Of a stretch of 45,818 nt of DNA, positions 33,200-42,007 are shown piece after piece. The notes beneath the pieces are model-generated. The model worked only from the letters and a program-made list of their open reading frames with translations, was not told the DNA's origin and did no database searches. This stretch comes from Kiritimatiellia bacterium (GTDB taxonomy: Bacteria; Verrucomicrobiota; Kiritimatiellia; JAQICX01), in contig JAQICX010000018.1 in the NCBI GenBank assembly GCA_027858345.1, positions 1 to 45,818 on the forward strand, read 5' to 3'. The position numbers and the translations under genes were made by a program. Position 1 is the stretch's first letter, and each line of letters opens with the position of its first letter.

Positions 33200-33463
33200 C
33201 TAACAAGCAACGTAGCCTTCTGGGCTCTTGGCGGATACGCCGTTGGTTTTATGCGGGTTAAACCTGTGGCTTACTTTATTCATGATGTCTCTTTTAATAA
33301 GAACTACTCGGTTAGCGTTAACAATTAGTACATACTTTAAAAAAATCAAACCCAATACAACATGTTTATAATTTGCTGCATCAAGATTAGAACGAAGCTT
33401 ATCCGCAGCCTTCCAGAGTTTTGCATCGAGTTCGCTTAAAAATTTTTGTTCAATATCAATCAT
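33200..33463 (-). pseudogene. Truncated type I restriction methyltransferase HsdM (N-terminal relic)
   Basis: The 87-codon frame starts like the N-terminal helical domain of Hsd[20 protein letters not shown], then [14 protein letters not shown]. After about residue 45 similarity is lost and the frame runs into palindrome-rich sequence (33209-33260). The catalytic methyltransferase domain, HsdS and HsdR are absent. With the AlbA_2 gene downstream this looks like the remains of a type I restriction island. It could still be expressed as a short protein. Confidence 0.6.
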
Positions 33464-33979
33464 TATTATTCGCCTTGTATTTAGGTGTGTCTGTCATGTA
33501 AATTCTATAAAAAGTTCAGTCAGCTGTTTAGTGTAGTTTCCTGCGAATTACAGCAATATTAAGTAAGCCCTACATATTATATGAACTGAAAAACATGTTC
33601 AAATTCTAAAGCTTACAAACGGAAAAAGCAAACAAAAACTCAAAAAACAATCAGGTTTTCAATATATTGCATTTAAACATGTAATATACTAAAATTACAA
33701 GTCTTGAAATACCGTCTAAAACTAGCTGAATGACAAATATCGGTAGCTGAATTTAGGTTAAATCCTTTTATGGCGGGGAGATCACTCTTCGCCCAGCTAT
33801 TAACAATATAATAAATCTTGTTAGTAGCTGGGTCGTATTGTTTTATTATCACCAACCCCGTATTGCATACGGGCATAAATATTAAGCATTACATAACTAC
33901 TACAAACCTTGTCCTGCGTAGCCTGCAGACGAAGCATGGACCGGCGAAGGAGGAAGCTATTCCAACATTTACAATTTTT
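33464..33979. other. Gene-poor stretch; one weak 67-codon frame
   Basis: A minus-strand frame at 33673-33876 includes K-I-Y-Y-I-V-N-S-W-A, which loosely resembles the Y-Y-I-V-x-N-S-W-G motif near the C-terminus of papain-family peptidases. It lacks any other domain and could be a gene remnant or chance. The rest is AT-rich with no recognised feature; 33905-33955 is a CTGCGTAGCC...GGCGAAGGAGG repeat module. Confidence 0.3.
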
Positions 33980-34057
33980 TAGCACTTATCACTGCGAACA
34001 ACGTGAGCCTACTTATCACTTCCCACCTAGCACTTATCACAGCTGGCTACGCCAGCT
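33980..34057. repeat. Heptamer tract and stop-spanning hairpin
   Basis: Heptamers of the NNNNCAC class (TTATCAC, CTAGCAC and so on) are at 34006-34040, with two more at 33980-33993. The perfect hairpin AGCTGGC-TAC-GCCAGCT at 34041-34057 contains the TAG stop codon of the GH42 gene (34047-34049). Confidence 0.7.
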
Positions 34058-36038
34058 TCAGCACAACACTGCCATGAGGCACAATGTCGATATCCCCAGT
34101 ACCTTTAACAGAATTGTAGATGTCCGACCACTCGCCTTCAAAACCAACTGTCTGCTCTTCTCCACTATGGTTTACCAGAAATACAAGTTTTATGCCATCA
34201 CCAACCTGACTACAAATCTCTACTCTGTTTGAGAAATTAAAAAATGGTATAGTGATATCAACATTATTAAAAATTTCTTTTAGCAAATCAGTATAAAAGT
34301 CAATGTCCATAAAACTTGTTATATAAAAAGCATGACCTTTACCAACGTTTCGCTTAGCAACAATTGGGTTATCACTATAAAACACATCTTTATATGACCC
34401 TATAGATATTAAATCATCGGCTTGTATATCAATAATATCAGAGAACATCTTTGCATCATATTCACAACCATTAAAAAGACACTTAACCGGGGTGTTGGAG
34501 CTTATTGTTGCATAGTTGTCTGCACGCAAACCAAATAGCTCCTGCAATGTTGAGTGCAATCGACCTGTATGAATTCTTGCGTATTCATCCTTAACACCAG
34601 AGAATGGATGCCAGACAACTGTGCCTCCATTTTCAACAAATGTCTTAATCTTTTCAGCCTGTACATCATTGATACAAGCAAGAGCTGGAACAATTAATAC
34701 TTTGTAACATTCAAAGTTGCCATCCAAAGATACTGAATCACAATCAATTCCCATTTGAGTAACGGCTTTATAAATTATCTGAGCCTGATCTGGATATAAC
34801 TTATTTGGTCCATTCCAGGTAACACCAGTTTCCATAACCCAACGCGTTTTGAAATCATAAAGAATTGCAACATCACTTTTGACTTTTGTCTTATCAAGCA
34901 CATCGCCGTACTCTTTAAGCCAACTTCCAAGCTTTGCAACTTCATCATAGACTGCCAAACGCTCGCCATCATAACCTGTAATGGTTCCATGATGCTGCTC
35001 GCAGCCAAATGGACAACCTCTCCACCTAAAGAAATATAAGCCCTTTGCACCATTTGCAATACAATGCATTGCCAACCTTGCAACCTCACCGGGTTCCGGT
35101 GTATTACCAGCTGCCCCCGCAATTGCATGAGGACCATTTCTCAATTCATGAACCTGAAATTGACCCGTTCCCTGCTTGTAAGAACGAACTGTTGCTAATC
35201 CAAAAGCAATGTTTCTTGAATTTTCGCCATACTGCGGGTAATAATTTGTTCCCGTAATATCAAGATTCTCTGCCATATTATAATAGTCTGTTCTATTATT
35301 CCACATTGCTTGATTGTTAGTAGTCACAAATTGCTGTAGCTGAATATTATCCCGAACAGCTTTAGCCTGCATGGCAACTGCTTCAACTGTGCATGCACTT
35401 CTAAATCTCCGCCAATCAAGACTGTGTCCAGGACTGTGAAATGCTTTGGTAAAACGCGGGGTTGGAATCTGCGAAAAACTCTGAAAGTTAAGTCCCCAGA
35501 ATCTAAGTCCCCAAGCTTCATTAAGAGCATCAATAGTTTTGTGTTTTTCTTCGCACCATTGTTGAAAATTTTTGCGGCAGATTGGGCAATGACAGTCGGG
35601 TTCATCACCATGTTCATTATCAAGATGCCATCCAGCAATATCAGAATCATTGCCGTAGTGTTCAGCCATAGCAACCGCAAGAGCTTTACCCTTTTGTAAT
35701 AACAAAGGATGATTTATGCAAAAACTATAACGACTGCCAAACTCCAGAATATGCCCGCGGTCATCTTCAATAAGCAATCCCCTATCCTGTTCAACCAACC
35801 AGGCTGGCAGAGTTCGAAGAGGAGGACATAAAAGTAGTTGAATTCCATGAGCTGATGCCATGTTTTTGAATTTATCAAGCCATGAGAAATCGTAAGTGCC
35901 GTCTGAAGGTTCAAGAAGTACCCAAGCAAATTCGGCAACTCTCAAGCAGTTAACACCCGCATCAGACATATTCTGTAAATCATATTCCCAGCGTTCAGGT
36001 TCTCTGTGCTCAGGATAGTAAGCCGCACCATAATACAT
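34047..36038 (-). CDS. GH42 beta-galactosidase
   Basis: The 663-residue glycoside hydrolase opens with Y-Y-G-A-A-Y-Y-P-E-H, typical of family 42. The acid/base is E142 in L-D-N-E-H-G, and the nucleophile is probably E298 in V-H-E-L. Cys107, Cys149, Cys151 and Cys154 match the zinc-binding cysteines of Thermus-type GH42. There is a trimerisation-like middle domain and a C-terminal beta domain. No signal peptide is seen, so it acts on imported galactosides. The neighbour upstream is citrate synthase, 295 bp away, with repeats in between. The stop codon sits in the loop of a perfect hairpin. Confidence 0.93.
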   Translation of the reverse strand: MYYGAAYYPEHREPERWEYDLQNMSDAGVNCLRVAEFAWVLLEPSDGTYDFSWLDKFKNMASAHGIQLLLCPPLRTLPAWLVEQDRGLLIEDDRGHILEFGSRYSFCINHPLLLQKGKALAVAMAEHYGNDSDIAGWHLDNEHGDEPDCHCPICRKNFQQWCEEKHKTIDALNEAWGLRFWGLNFQSFSQIPTPRFTKAFHSPGHSLDWRRFRSACTVEAVAMQAKAVRDNIQLQQFVTTNNQAMWNNRTDYYNMAENLDITGTNYYPQYGENSRNIAFGLATVRSYKQGTGQFQVHELRNGPHAIAGAAGNTPEPGEVARLAMHCIANGAKGLYFFRWRGCPFGCEQHHGTITGYDGERLAVYDEVAKLGSWLKEYGDVLDKTKVKSDVAILYDFKTRWVMETGVTWNGPNKLYPDQAQIIYKAVTQMGIDCDSVSLDGNFECYKVLIVPALACINDVQAEKIKTFVENGGTVVWHPFSGVKDEYARIHTGRLHSTLQELFGLRADNYATISSNTPVKCLFNGCEYDAKMFSDIIDIQADDLISIGSYKDVFYSDNPIVAKRNVGKGHAFYITSFMDIDFYTDLLKEIFNNVDITIPFFNFSNRVEICSQVGDGIKLVFLVNHSGEEQTVGFEGEWSDIYNSVKGTGDIDIVPHGSVVLKLA

Positions 36039-36071
36039 AATTATTTTTCCCTTATAAGTTTAGATTGTGAG

Positions 36072-36330
36072 ATAGTTGGTTCATTGTATAGTTGGCTGGA
36101 ACATCGAGGAAGCAAAGCTGGTTTCGCACAATCCTAGGCGACGTTGTCGCCACATCCGTCCCGTAAGTCTCATCAGTCTCATTTTCTTCGTTTATTCCAC
36201 CTTGTCCCAAACTGGGAGAGACACTCGAGCCTGCGAGAGAGCTTAAACCACTCAAAAGAAAACAATAGGATGAAGCATTTACGAACTTACGAACTTGTGC
36301 ATTTACGAACTTACGAACTTACGATCTTAA
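36072..36330. repeat. Tandem tracts of period 8 and 9 plus dispersed module
   Basis: An octamer tract ATAGTTGG/TTCATTGT is at 36072-36095. A GGCGAC-GTT-GTCGCC hairpin module at about 36107-36152 is shared with 45437-45482. Nonamers (CATCCGTCC, CATCAGTCT) are at 36153-36186. Seven octamers (GCATTTAC, GAACTTAC, GAACTTGT and so on) are at 36275-36330, ending 3 bp from the stop codon of citrate synthase. Confidence 0.7.
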
Positions 36331-36333
36331 AAT

Positions 36334-37746
36334 TTACTGTTGTTTCCTGCGCTCTTCAATTGGTATATATTCCCTATCAAGATCGCCAGTATATATTGCC
36401 CTAGGTCTAAAGATTCTATTTGTTGCAAGATATTCAACAACTCTGGCAGTCCAACCACTACATCTGGCTACAGCAAATGTAGGTGTAAACATTTCAGATG
36501 GTATGCCGAGTGCCTTATAAACAATACCTGAATAAAAGTCAACATTTGGATATATTCCCTTTGATTTTCCTAATGTACTAACAACTTCATTTTCAAGATT
36601 TTTTGCAATCTGCAATGTCTTCTTTGCATCAGGACCTGCATAATCTGTCATAAAGTGAGCCAGTGGACCTAAAATCTTCGCACGAGGATCATATGTTTTA
36701 TATACACGATGACCAAATCCCATGATTTTCTCTTTCTTGCGGGTAGCATTCTTATACCACTCGGCAACAGCTTCAGGACTTTCAATTCCATCAAGCATAT
36801 TTAAAACCTGTTCGTTTGCACCACCGTGTAATGGTCCCTTTAAGGCTGAGATACCTGCACCAATGGATGCATATAAATCTGAAAGTGTTGACGCAACAAC
36901 GATAGATGCAAATGTACTAGCGTTCATACCATGATCAGCATGTAGAATAAGAGAAACATCCATGATCTTTTCTTCAACGGCTGTTGGTCTCTTACCTGTC
37001 ATCATGTAAAGATAGTTAGCTGCAAAACTCAAATTCTTGTCTGGGTCAAGCGGCATAAGCCCTTGTCTTATCCTGCTGATAGCAGCGGCACATGTGGCAA
37101 GTCCGGAAATCAAATGACAGCAAGCTGAAAAAGTCTCTTTTTCCTTATCTTCATCGACCTTTCTCTTTTTCTTTTTAGCGTCAAACTCGTACACAGCTTT
37201 CTGCTCACCAAATGGAAGAGTCTCCATCCCCATAGAATCTTCATCTGTTCCAATAAAATCATCTGAATTGTTTTTCTGAGCCTTTTTTTGATCCATAATA
37301 CTGTCATCAAAATACTGCTTCATAACAGTTGTGGCCAAGTTCAAAGATGCCATAGGACTCATTTTTTCAACATCAAAACCAATTAGACTTCTTATGACTT
37401 TTGGCATAAAAAGATTTTCTGTCAATTTTCTTGAAAAATTAGTCAACTGCTTTGGTGTTGGCAATTTGCCTTTTAACAGCAAGTAAGCAACTTGCTCATA
37501 ATTTGCATAAGCACATAAATCATATATGCGATACCCACGATAGTATAACGCACCCTGAGTACCATTTACATATCCAATTTCAGTCTCACAAGCAATAGCC
37601 CCTTCCAGACCTGGACCAACTGTACATTCTGCCGGCCAATCAACTCTGCCAACAAAGGCTGGAGAAATAGCTCCATGACGATCCTTCTGAGCCTGGATCG
37701 AAGCCCCTATTATCAAATCTTGAATTTGCTTTAATTCTTTATCCAT
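36334..37746 (-). CDS. gltA: Citrate synthase with charged insertion
   Basis: The 470-residue enzyme condenses oxaloacetate and acetyl-CoA. The catalytic residues fit H272 in H-A-D-H-G-M-N, H307 in G-P-L-H-G-G-A-N-E and D403 in N-V-D-F-Y-S-G; G-F-G-H-R-V-Y is near 343-349. The N-terminal region (C-E-T-E-I-G-Y-V-N-G-T-Q-G-A-L-Y-Y-R-G-Y) is normal. Residues about 148-206 are a lysine/aspartate-rich insert (including A-K-K-K-K-R-K-V-D-E) absent from typical citrate synthases and likely surface-exposed. A MITE-like element lies 116 bp upstream. It is not linked to other TCA genes. Confidence 0.93.
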   Translation of the reverse strand: MDKELKQIQDLIIGASIQAQKDRHGAISPAFVGRVDWPAECTVGPGLEGAIACETEIGYVNGTQGALYYRGYRIYDLCAYANYEQVAYLLLKGKLPTPKQLTNFSRKLTENLFMPKVIRSLIGFDVEKMSPMASLNLATTVMKQYFDDSIMDQKKAQKNNSDDFIGTDEDSMGMETLPFGEQKAVYEFDAKKKKRKVDEDKEKETFSACCHLISGLATCAAAISRIRQGLMPLDPDKNLSFAANYLYMMTGKRPTAVEEKIMDVSLILHADHGMNASTFASIVVASTLSDLYASIGAGISALKGPLHGGANEQVLNMLDGIESPEAVAEWYKNATRKKEKIMGFGHRVYKTYDPRAKILGPLAHFMTDYAGPDAKKTLQIAKNLENEVVSTLGKSKGIYPNVDFYSGIVYKALGIPSEMFTPTFAVARCSGWTARVVEYLATNRIFRPRAIYTGDLDREYIPIEERRKQQ

Positions 37747-37861
37747 TACAATACTCCCTTTCTTCCCAAAAATGCAACCAATACGTTTTCACTAGACCAC
37801 TTCATTCTGACAAGAGTTCTTTAAACTCGTTTAAAAACTCCATTTTGTTGCACCTATAAAC

Positions 37862-38147
37862 TAGGGCATCCTGTTCAATTCATAAACTGCTTATTAGTAA
37901 AGTGTTAAACCATAGCAATCATGCTAAAAGTACAAGTTTAATACCAACTATCAGCTTTAGTAGCTGGATAATATTAAAATTCTATTCATTTTATGAACCT
38001 GTAATGCGATAACACGCAATCCCGCTTTGCGGGACTAGCGGAGCTAGCCACTGCAATGAGTTATCCCGCAAGGCGGGACCGCTGGCTAAAGGCGAAAGTG
38101 TCTTATAGCAAAATTTCAGGCATTCTCACATTAAACAGTAAGCCCTA
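37862..38147. mobile_element. MITE-like element, copy 2 (286 bp including TA flanks)
   Basis: It has the same ends, length, orientation and TA flanks as 2068-2353. Shared blocks are ATTCTATTCATTTTATGAA (37979-37997), GTTATCCCGCAA near 38060 and the terminal CATTAAACAGTAAG. Between blocks the copies have diverged with indels, so it is an old family. It carries no ORF. 38148-38337 shows nothing recognisable. Confidence 0.7.
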
Positions 38148-38337
38148 AACTATTCTTTTCAACTGTTTCAAAATATTCTTCCACACACTTTGTGCTTTCA
38201 TAAATCCATTATTTAATCAAGCGAGCACTATATCAACAAACAAAATATATTATCTAGCCATTAAGTATATAAAACTAGACACCTTAATGTCAAGTTCTAA
38301 AATATATTCACAACCGTTTTCCTTGATTTTTAGGTTG

Positions 38338-38657
38338 ATTATAGAATATGACAACGAAGACGTTGTCAACCTGTCGCGCCGTAGACAAGGATTGCGAAGG
38401 AGGATCCCAGCATGCATACCAACTTTGTCTTGGAAAAATGGGCTTGTCCTGCGTAGCCCAAAAGGCGAAGCATTGGGAGCGACGATGTCCTCATCGTCAT
38501 AATAAATTATTTTGTGGATTTATCACTCACTGTGTTCGCCAAGATAAGAGTTAGAGAAGAGTTGGCTTCCGCCGACGAGAAGACTTGAAAAACAATTGAA
38601 AGCTAGCTTTGCTTGCAAAGCACATAAGTCCCATTGGTCTCATGCGTCCCATCGAAC
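38338..38657. repeat. Composite repeat island downstream of queA
   Basis: Hairpins GACAACGAAGACGTTGTC (38350-38367) and GACGATGTCCTCATCGTC (38481-38498), a GCCGTAG...GCGAAGGAGG module (38376-38404), a heptamer-like AAGATAA/GAGTTAG tract (about 38540-38565) and nonamers (CATAAGTCC, CATTGGTCT, CATGCGTCC) at 38623-38649. No gene is supported. Confidence 0.6.
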
Positions 38658-38677
38658 AGATAAGTCAGAATTGTAAA

Positions 38678-39715
38678 CTATAAAATCAACATACAATCAC
38701 CATAGCTAAAGAATCGATACCTCTCTTCAACAGCCTTCTTATAGGCCTCAAGAGTAAATTCTTTGCCGGCAAATGCAGCAACCATCATGATTAGTGTCGA
38801 CTTTGGAAGATGAAAATTTGTAATCATTGCATCAACAGCCTTAAATTCGTATCCAGGATATATAAAGATTGAGCTACGACCTTCATCCGGCTGAATTTTT
38901 CCGTACTTTTGGGCGACAGTTTCGAGGGTTCTTACAGAAGTGCTGCCAACGGCAATAACTCTTGCGTCAGCATTCCTAGCCTTGCAGATCGCATCTGATG
39001 CATTTTTTGTAATCTCATAACGCTCTTCGTGCATCACATGATCTTCAACTTTATCAACCTTAACAGGGGCAAAAGTGCCAGGTCCTACATGAAGAGTTAA
39101 CTCTGTCTTAAATACACCAAGGTCAAAAAGTTTTTGAAAATGTTCATCTGTGAAATGTAGCCCGGCGGTTGGAGCTGCCACGGCTCCTTTTTCTTTTGCA
39201 AAAACAGTCTGATAACGCTGCTTATCCATCTCAACTCTTGTGTCATCCATCTCTCTTTTAATATATGGAGGAACAGGAGGAACACCTTTTTCTTCTAAAA
39301 TGTCAAACAAATCACCAGCATAGCTAAGTTTAATAATCACTCGTCCCTCTGTGCGTTTTTCGACAATCTCACCTTTAATAAGCCCATCAGCAAGAATAAC
39401 TTTAATTCCTGGTCTAGCCTTACCTCTATAATAACTCTCCCACAAATTCTCACTGACTGCTTCAATAAGCAATAGCTCAACTTTGCCACCTGTATCTTCT
39501 CGCTCACCAAAAATTCTTGCAGGCACAACCTTAGTATTGTTAACAACAAGTAAATCATTGGGAACTAGATATTTAGACAAATCAGAGAATTTGCGATGTT
39601 CAATTTTTCCTGATGAACGATGTAGAACCATCATTCTTGCATCTTCTCTTTTTTCAGGCGGACACTGTGCTATCAACTCTTCCGGCAAATAATAATTAAA
39701 ATTTTTTGTTCTCAT
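38678..39715 (-). CDS. queA: S-adenosylmethionine:tRNA ribosyltransferase-isomerase QueA
   Basis: The 345-residue enzyme makes epoxyqueuosine at tRNA position 34 by transferring the ribosyl of SAM. Signature segments are the N-terminal F-N-Y-Y-L-P-E-E-L-I-A-Q, V-V-N-N-T-K-V-V-P-A-R near residues 57-67, G-A-V-A-A-P-T-A-G-L-H-F-T near 172-184 and L-P-K-S-T-L-I-M-M-V-A-A-F near 300-312. It begins on the base after the stop of the ABC exporter gene (TAA then ATG), the end of the hprK-ptsH-ABC-queA operon. QueH, the next enzyme of the pathway, is encoded at 43128. Confidence 0.95.
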   Translation of the reverse strand: MRTKNFNYYLPEELIAQCPPEKREDARMMVLHRSSGKIEHRKFSDLSKYLVPNDLLVVNNTKVVPARIFGEREDTGGKVELLLIEAVSENLWESYYRGKARPGIKVILADGLIKGEIVEKRTEGRVIIKLSYAGDLFDILEEKGVPPVPPYIKREMDDTRVEMDKQRYQTVFAKEKGAVAAPTAGLHFTDEHFQKLFDLGVFKTELTLHVGPGTFAPVKVDKVEDHVMHEERYEITKNASDAICKARNADARVIAVGSTSVRTLETVAQKYGKIQPDEGRSSIFIYPGYEFKAVDAMITNFHLPKSTLIMMVAAFAGKEFTLEAYKKAVEERYRFFSYGDCMLIL

Positions 39716-41653
39716 TTATCCGTCAAATTGAACATCACAAAGGCTGTGATATTTTCCACCCATTTTATATAATTCGTCATGCGTTCCACGTTCGGCAACA
39801 ACACCATTATCAAGAAGTAATATCTGATTTGAATGCTTAATAGTACTTAATCTATGTGCAATTGAAAAAACAGTTCTATTCTCCATAAGCTTTATAATTG
39901 CCTCTTGAACAAGACGTTCTGTAACTGTATCCAAAGCGCTGGTAGCCTCATCTAAAATTAATATTGGTGGATTTTTCAAAATTGCTCTAGCCAAAGCAAC
40001 CCTCTGGCGCTCCCCTCCACTGAGAAGAAATCCCTTTTCTCCAACAACCTTATCGTATCCATCTTGATCCTTAATAATAAATTCATGGGCATTTGCCTTT
40101 TTGGCGGCCTCAATGATTTCTTCTTGAGTCGCATTTTCCATTCCATATGAAATGTTTTCAGCAATGGTTGTATTAAACAGAAGTGTCTCCTGGGAGACAA
40201 CTCCAATCATCTTTCGAAGCGATTTCAGTTCGATGTCCTTAAAGTCAACTCCATCCATCGTAATTGTTCCTGCTATTGGATCATAAAACCGTGCCAGTAA
40301 ATTTGAAAGCGTACTTTTTCCTGAACCTGTTTCGCCAACAACTGCAATTGTTGTACCCTTACCTAAGCTGAAACTTACATCCGAAATTATATTCTTTCCA
40401 TTCTCTTCATACTTAAAATCAACATGGTTAAACTCAATACCTTTTTCAAAAGATTTGATTATTATTGGATTATCTGCCTCAACAATTGATGTGTCCTCAT
40501 CAATCAAATTAAATATCCTAGCAAGTGCTGCAGCTCCTTTTTGAATATTTGCATTCATGCGAGCTATTCTCTTCAATGGTTGATATATAATAACTGCTGC
40601 AATTACAATAGGTATAATTTTCGAAAACTGGATTTCTTGTGCATAGCAAATAACAATAAATGCCATTCCAAGAAGCATGCCAATACCTTCCATCAATGGA
40701 CCCATAAGAAGTTCCGCTCGTAAAGCCTTTATAATTGTTCTAAAATATTTAGTGTTTATATAATTAAACTTTTCCCGTTCCATATCCTCTGTATTATATG
40801 CCTTGACAACCTTTACACACGTAATTGTCTCATGCATTCTGCCGACAACATCAGAAATATGACCGAGAGCTTTTCTAGTATATCTTTTAACAACATTTCC
40901 AAGTATAACTATTGGTAATATTATCAGCGGGAAAAAGATAAGTATACCAAAAATAAAACCACCTAATTTGTTGCTCACTATGGAAACAATTACGAATATA
41001 AGACAGGCAAGAACATCTATCGGCGCCCTTGCCAAATCGGCAATTGTTACGGAAATAATATTTTCAACAACCGCTGCATCATTGGTTGCGCGACTTATTA
41101 ACTCGCCAACATCGGCCTTGCCGAAAAAGGATAAAGACTGACTCTGAAGAGAATCAAACATCTGTGCACGCAAATCACGAATCACTCGGCTTCCAACCCA
41201 ACGAAGACTATAACGATTCAAATATTCGGCTAACACCCTTAAACAAACAATAATAGGAAAAAATATCAATAGAAGCACCAAAAACTGCCATGTCATACGC
41301 CCACTGGAATCTTTAATATCAACACCAAGCTTTTTTGCATATCGAGCAAGCTTTTCCTCGCCTGACTCAACTTTCTTATTTAAGCCGTCAAGCTTTGGCT
41401 CACGAGGCTTGTCAGAAGTTGCCAATGCAACATTGTTACTTACAACTTGTGTATCAGCAGGAGATTTATCTCCTTGTTCAAAAACGGAAAGAGCTGGTTG
41501 AAGGGAACTAAGAATACCAAATGTGGAACCACCGCAAACTATACCTGCAATAACACCGATAATAACATGTCCCTTGCATTTCAGAAAATATTTACCTAAA
41601 CGCTTATATATGCTCAGTGAAGAATCTTCTGGATTTTTCTTTTTTCTACTCAT
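39716..41653 (-). CDS. ABC exporter, MsbA-like (probable lipid A core flippase)
   Basis: A half-transporter with an N-terminal membrane domain of six predicted helices and a C-terminal ATPase: G-E-T-G-S-G-K-S-T, L-S-G-G-E-R-Q-R-V-A-L-A-R, L-I-L-D-E-A-T-S-A-L and the H-loop S-I-A-H-R-L-S-T-I. Between helices 1 and 2 there is an unusual roughly 70-residue hydrophilic segment (K/E-rich, coiled-coil-like), probably periplasmic. I start at ATG 41653, which has AGAGGA upstream; an in-frame ATG at 41686 adds 11 residues without a ribosome site. Substrate as lipid A or another lipid is inferred from the family. Confidence 0.87.
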   Translation of the reverse strand: MSRKKKNPEDSSLSIYKRLGKYFLKCKGHVIIGVIAGIVCGGSTFGILSSLQPALSVFEQGDKSPADTQVVSNNVALATSDKPREPKLDGLNKKVESGEEKLARYAKKLGVDIKDSSGRMTWQFLVLLLIFFPIIVCLRVLAEYLNRYSLRWVGSRVIRDLRAQMFDSLQSQSLSFFGKADVGELISRATNDAAVVENIISVTIADLARAPIDVLACLIFVIVSIVSNKLGGFIFGILIFFPLIILPIVILGNVVKRYTRKALGHISDVVGRMHETITCVKVVKAYNTEDMEREKFNYINTKYFRTIIKALRAELLMGPLMEGIGMLLGMAFIVICYAQEIQFSKIIPIVIAAVIIYQPLKRIARMNANIQKGAAALARIFNLIDEDTSIVEADNPIIIKSFEKGIEFNHVDFKYEENGKNIISDVSFSLGKGTTIAVVGETGSGKSTLSNLLARFYDPIAGTITMDGVDFKDIELKSLRKMIGVVSQETLLFNTTIAENISYGMENATQEEIIEAAKKANAHEFIIKDQDGYDKVVGEKGFLLSGGERQRVALARAILKNPPILILDEATSALDTVTERLVQEAIIKLMENRTVFSIAHRLSTIKHSNQILLLDNGVVAERGTHDELYKMGGKYHSLCDVQFDG

Positions 41654-41728
41654 GAATCCTCTATCTTGACCCTTTTGCAAAGCCATGAAACATTTAAATT
41701 ATTCACAATCAACTGAAAGTTGATTACT

Positions 41729-42004
41729 TTAGTCTTCATCAAACTTTCGAATATGAAGCAATTCTTCAAGTTCGTCAAGAATCTGCTCTGCATTTTCAAC
41801 AGAGTCATCAATTGTAAAAGTTAATACCGTACCAACAGAAGCCTCAAGAGTGATTAGTCCCATTATACTTTTAGCAGAAATAGCATCGTCATCGTTTTTA
41901 ACAACCCAAACTTCACCATCACACCTTGAAGCAATTCCAACAATAAGGGCTGCTGGTCTGGCATGAATACCATATTGGTTTTTTATTTCAAGTTTCTTTT
42001 CCAT
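41729..42004 (-). CDS. ptsH: HPr phosphocarrier protein
   Basis: The 91-residue HPr has the active histidine in G-I-H14-A-R-P-A and the regulatory serine in S-A-K-S45-I-M-G-L. It sits 3 bp downstream of hprK, so Ser-46-type control by HprK is likely. No Enzyme I or sugar-specific PTS gene is nearby. The N-terminal MEKKLEIKNQ opening is normal. The product may serve regulation rather than sugar transport in this organism, which is inferred only. Confidence 0.95.
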   Translation of the reverse strand: MEKKLEIKNQYGIHARPAALIVGIASRCDGEVWVVKNDDDAISAKSIMGLITLEASVGTVLTFTIDDSVENAEQILDELEELLHIRKFDED

Positions 42005-42007
42005 AAT

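Noticed and set aside
33194-33259. attC-like integron site: ATCTAAC at one end and GTTAAAC at the other, 66 bp, beside the hsdM relic
   Set aside because: The interior forms two side-by-side hairpins rather than one long attC fold, only one such site is present, and there is no integron integrase in the window.
33500-33585. Possible decayed third MITE-like copy (TTAAGTAAGCCCTA near 33569)
   Set aside because: Only one end-like string is visible and no matching left end or interior block was found.
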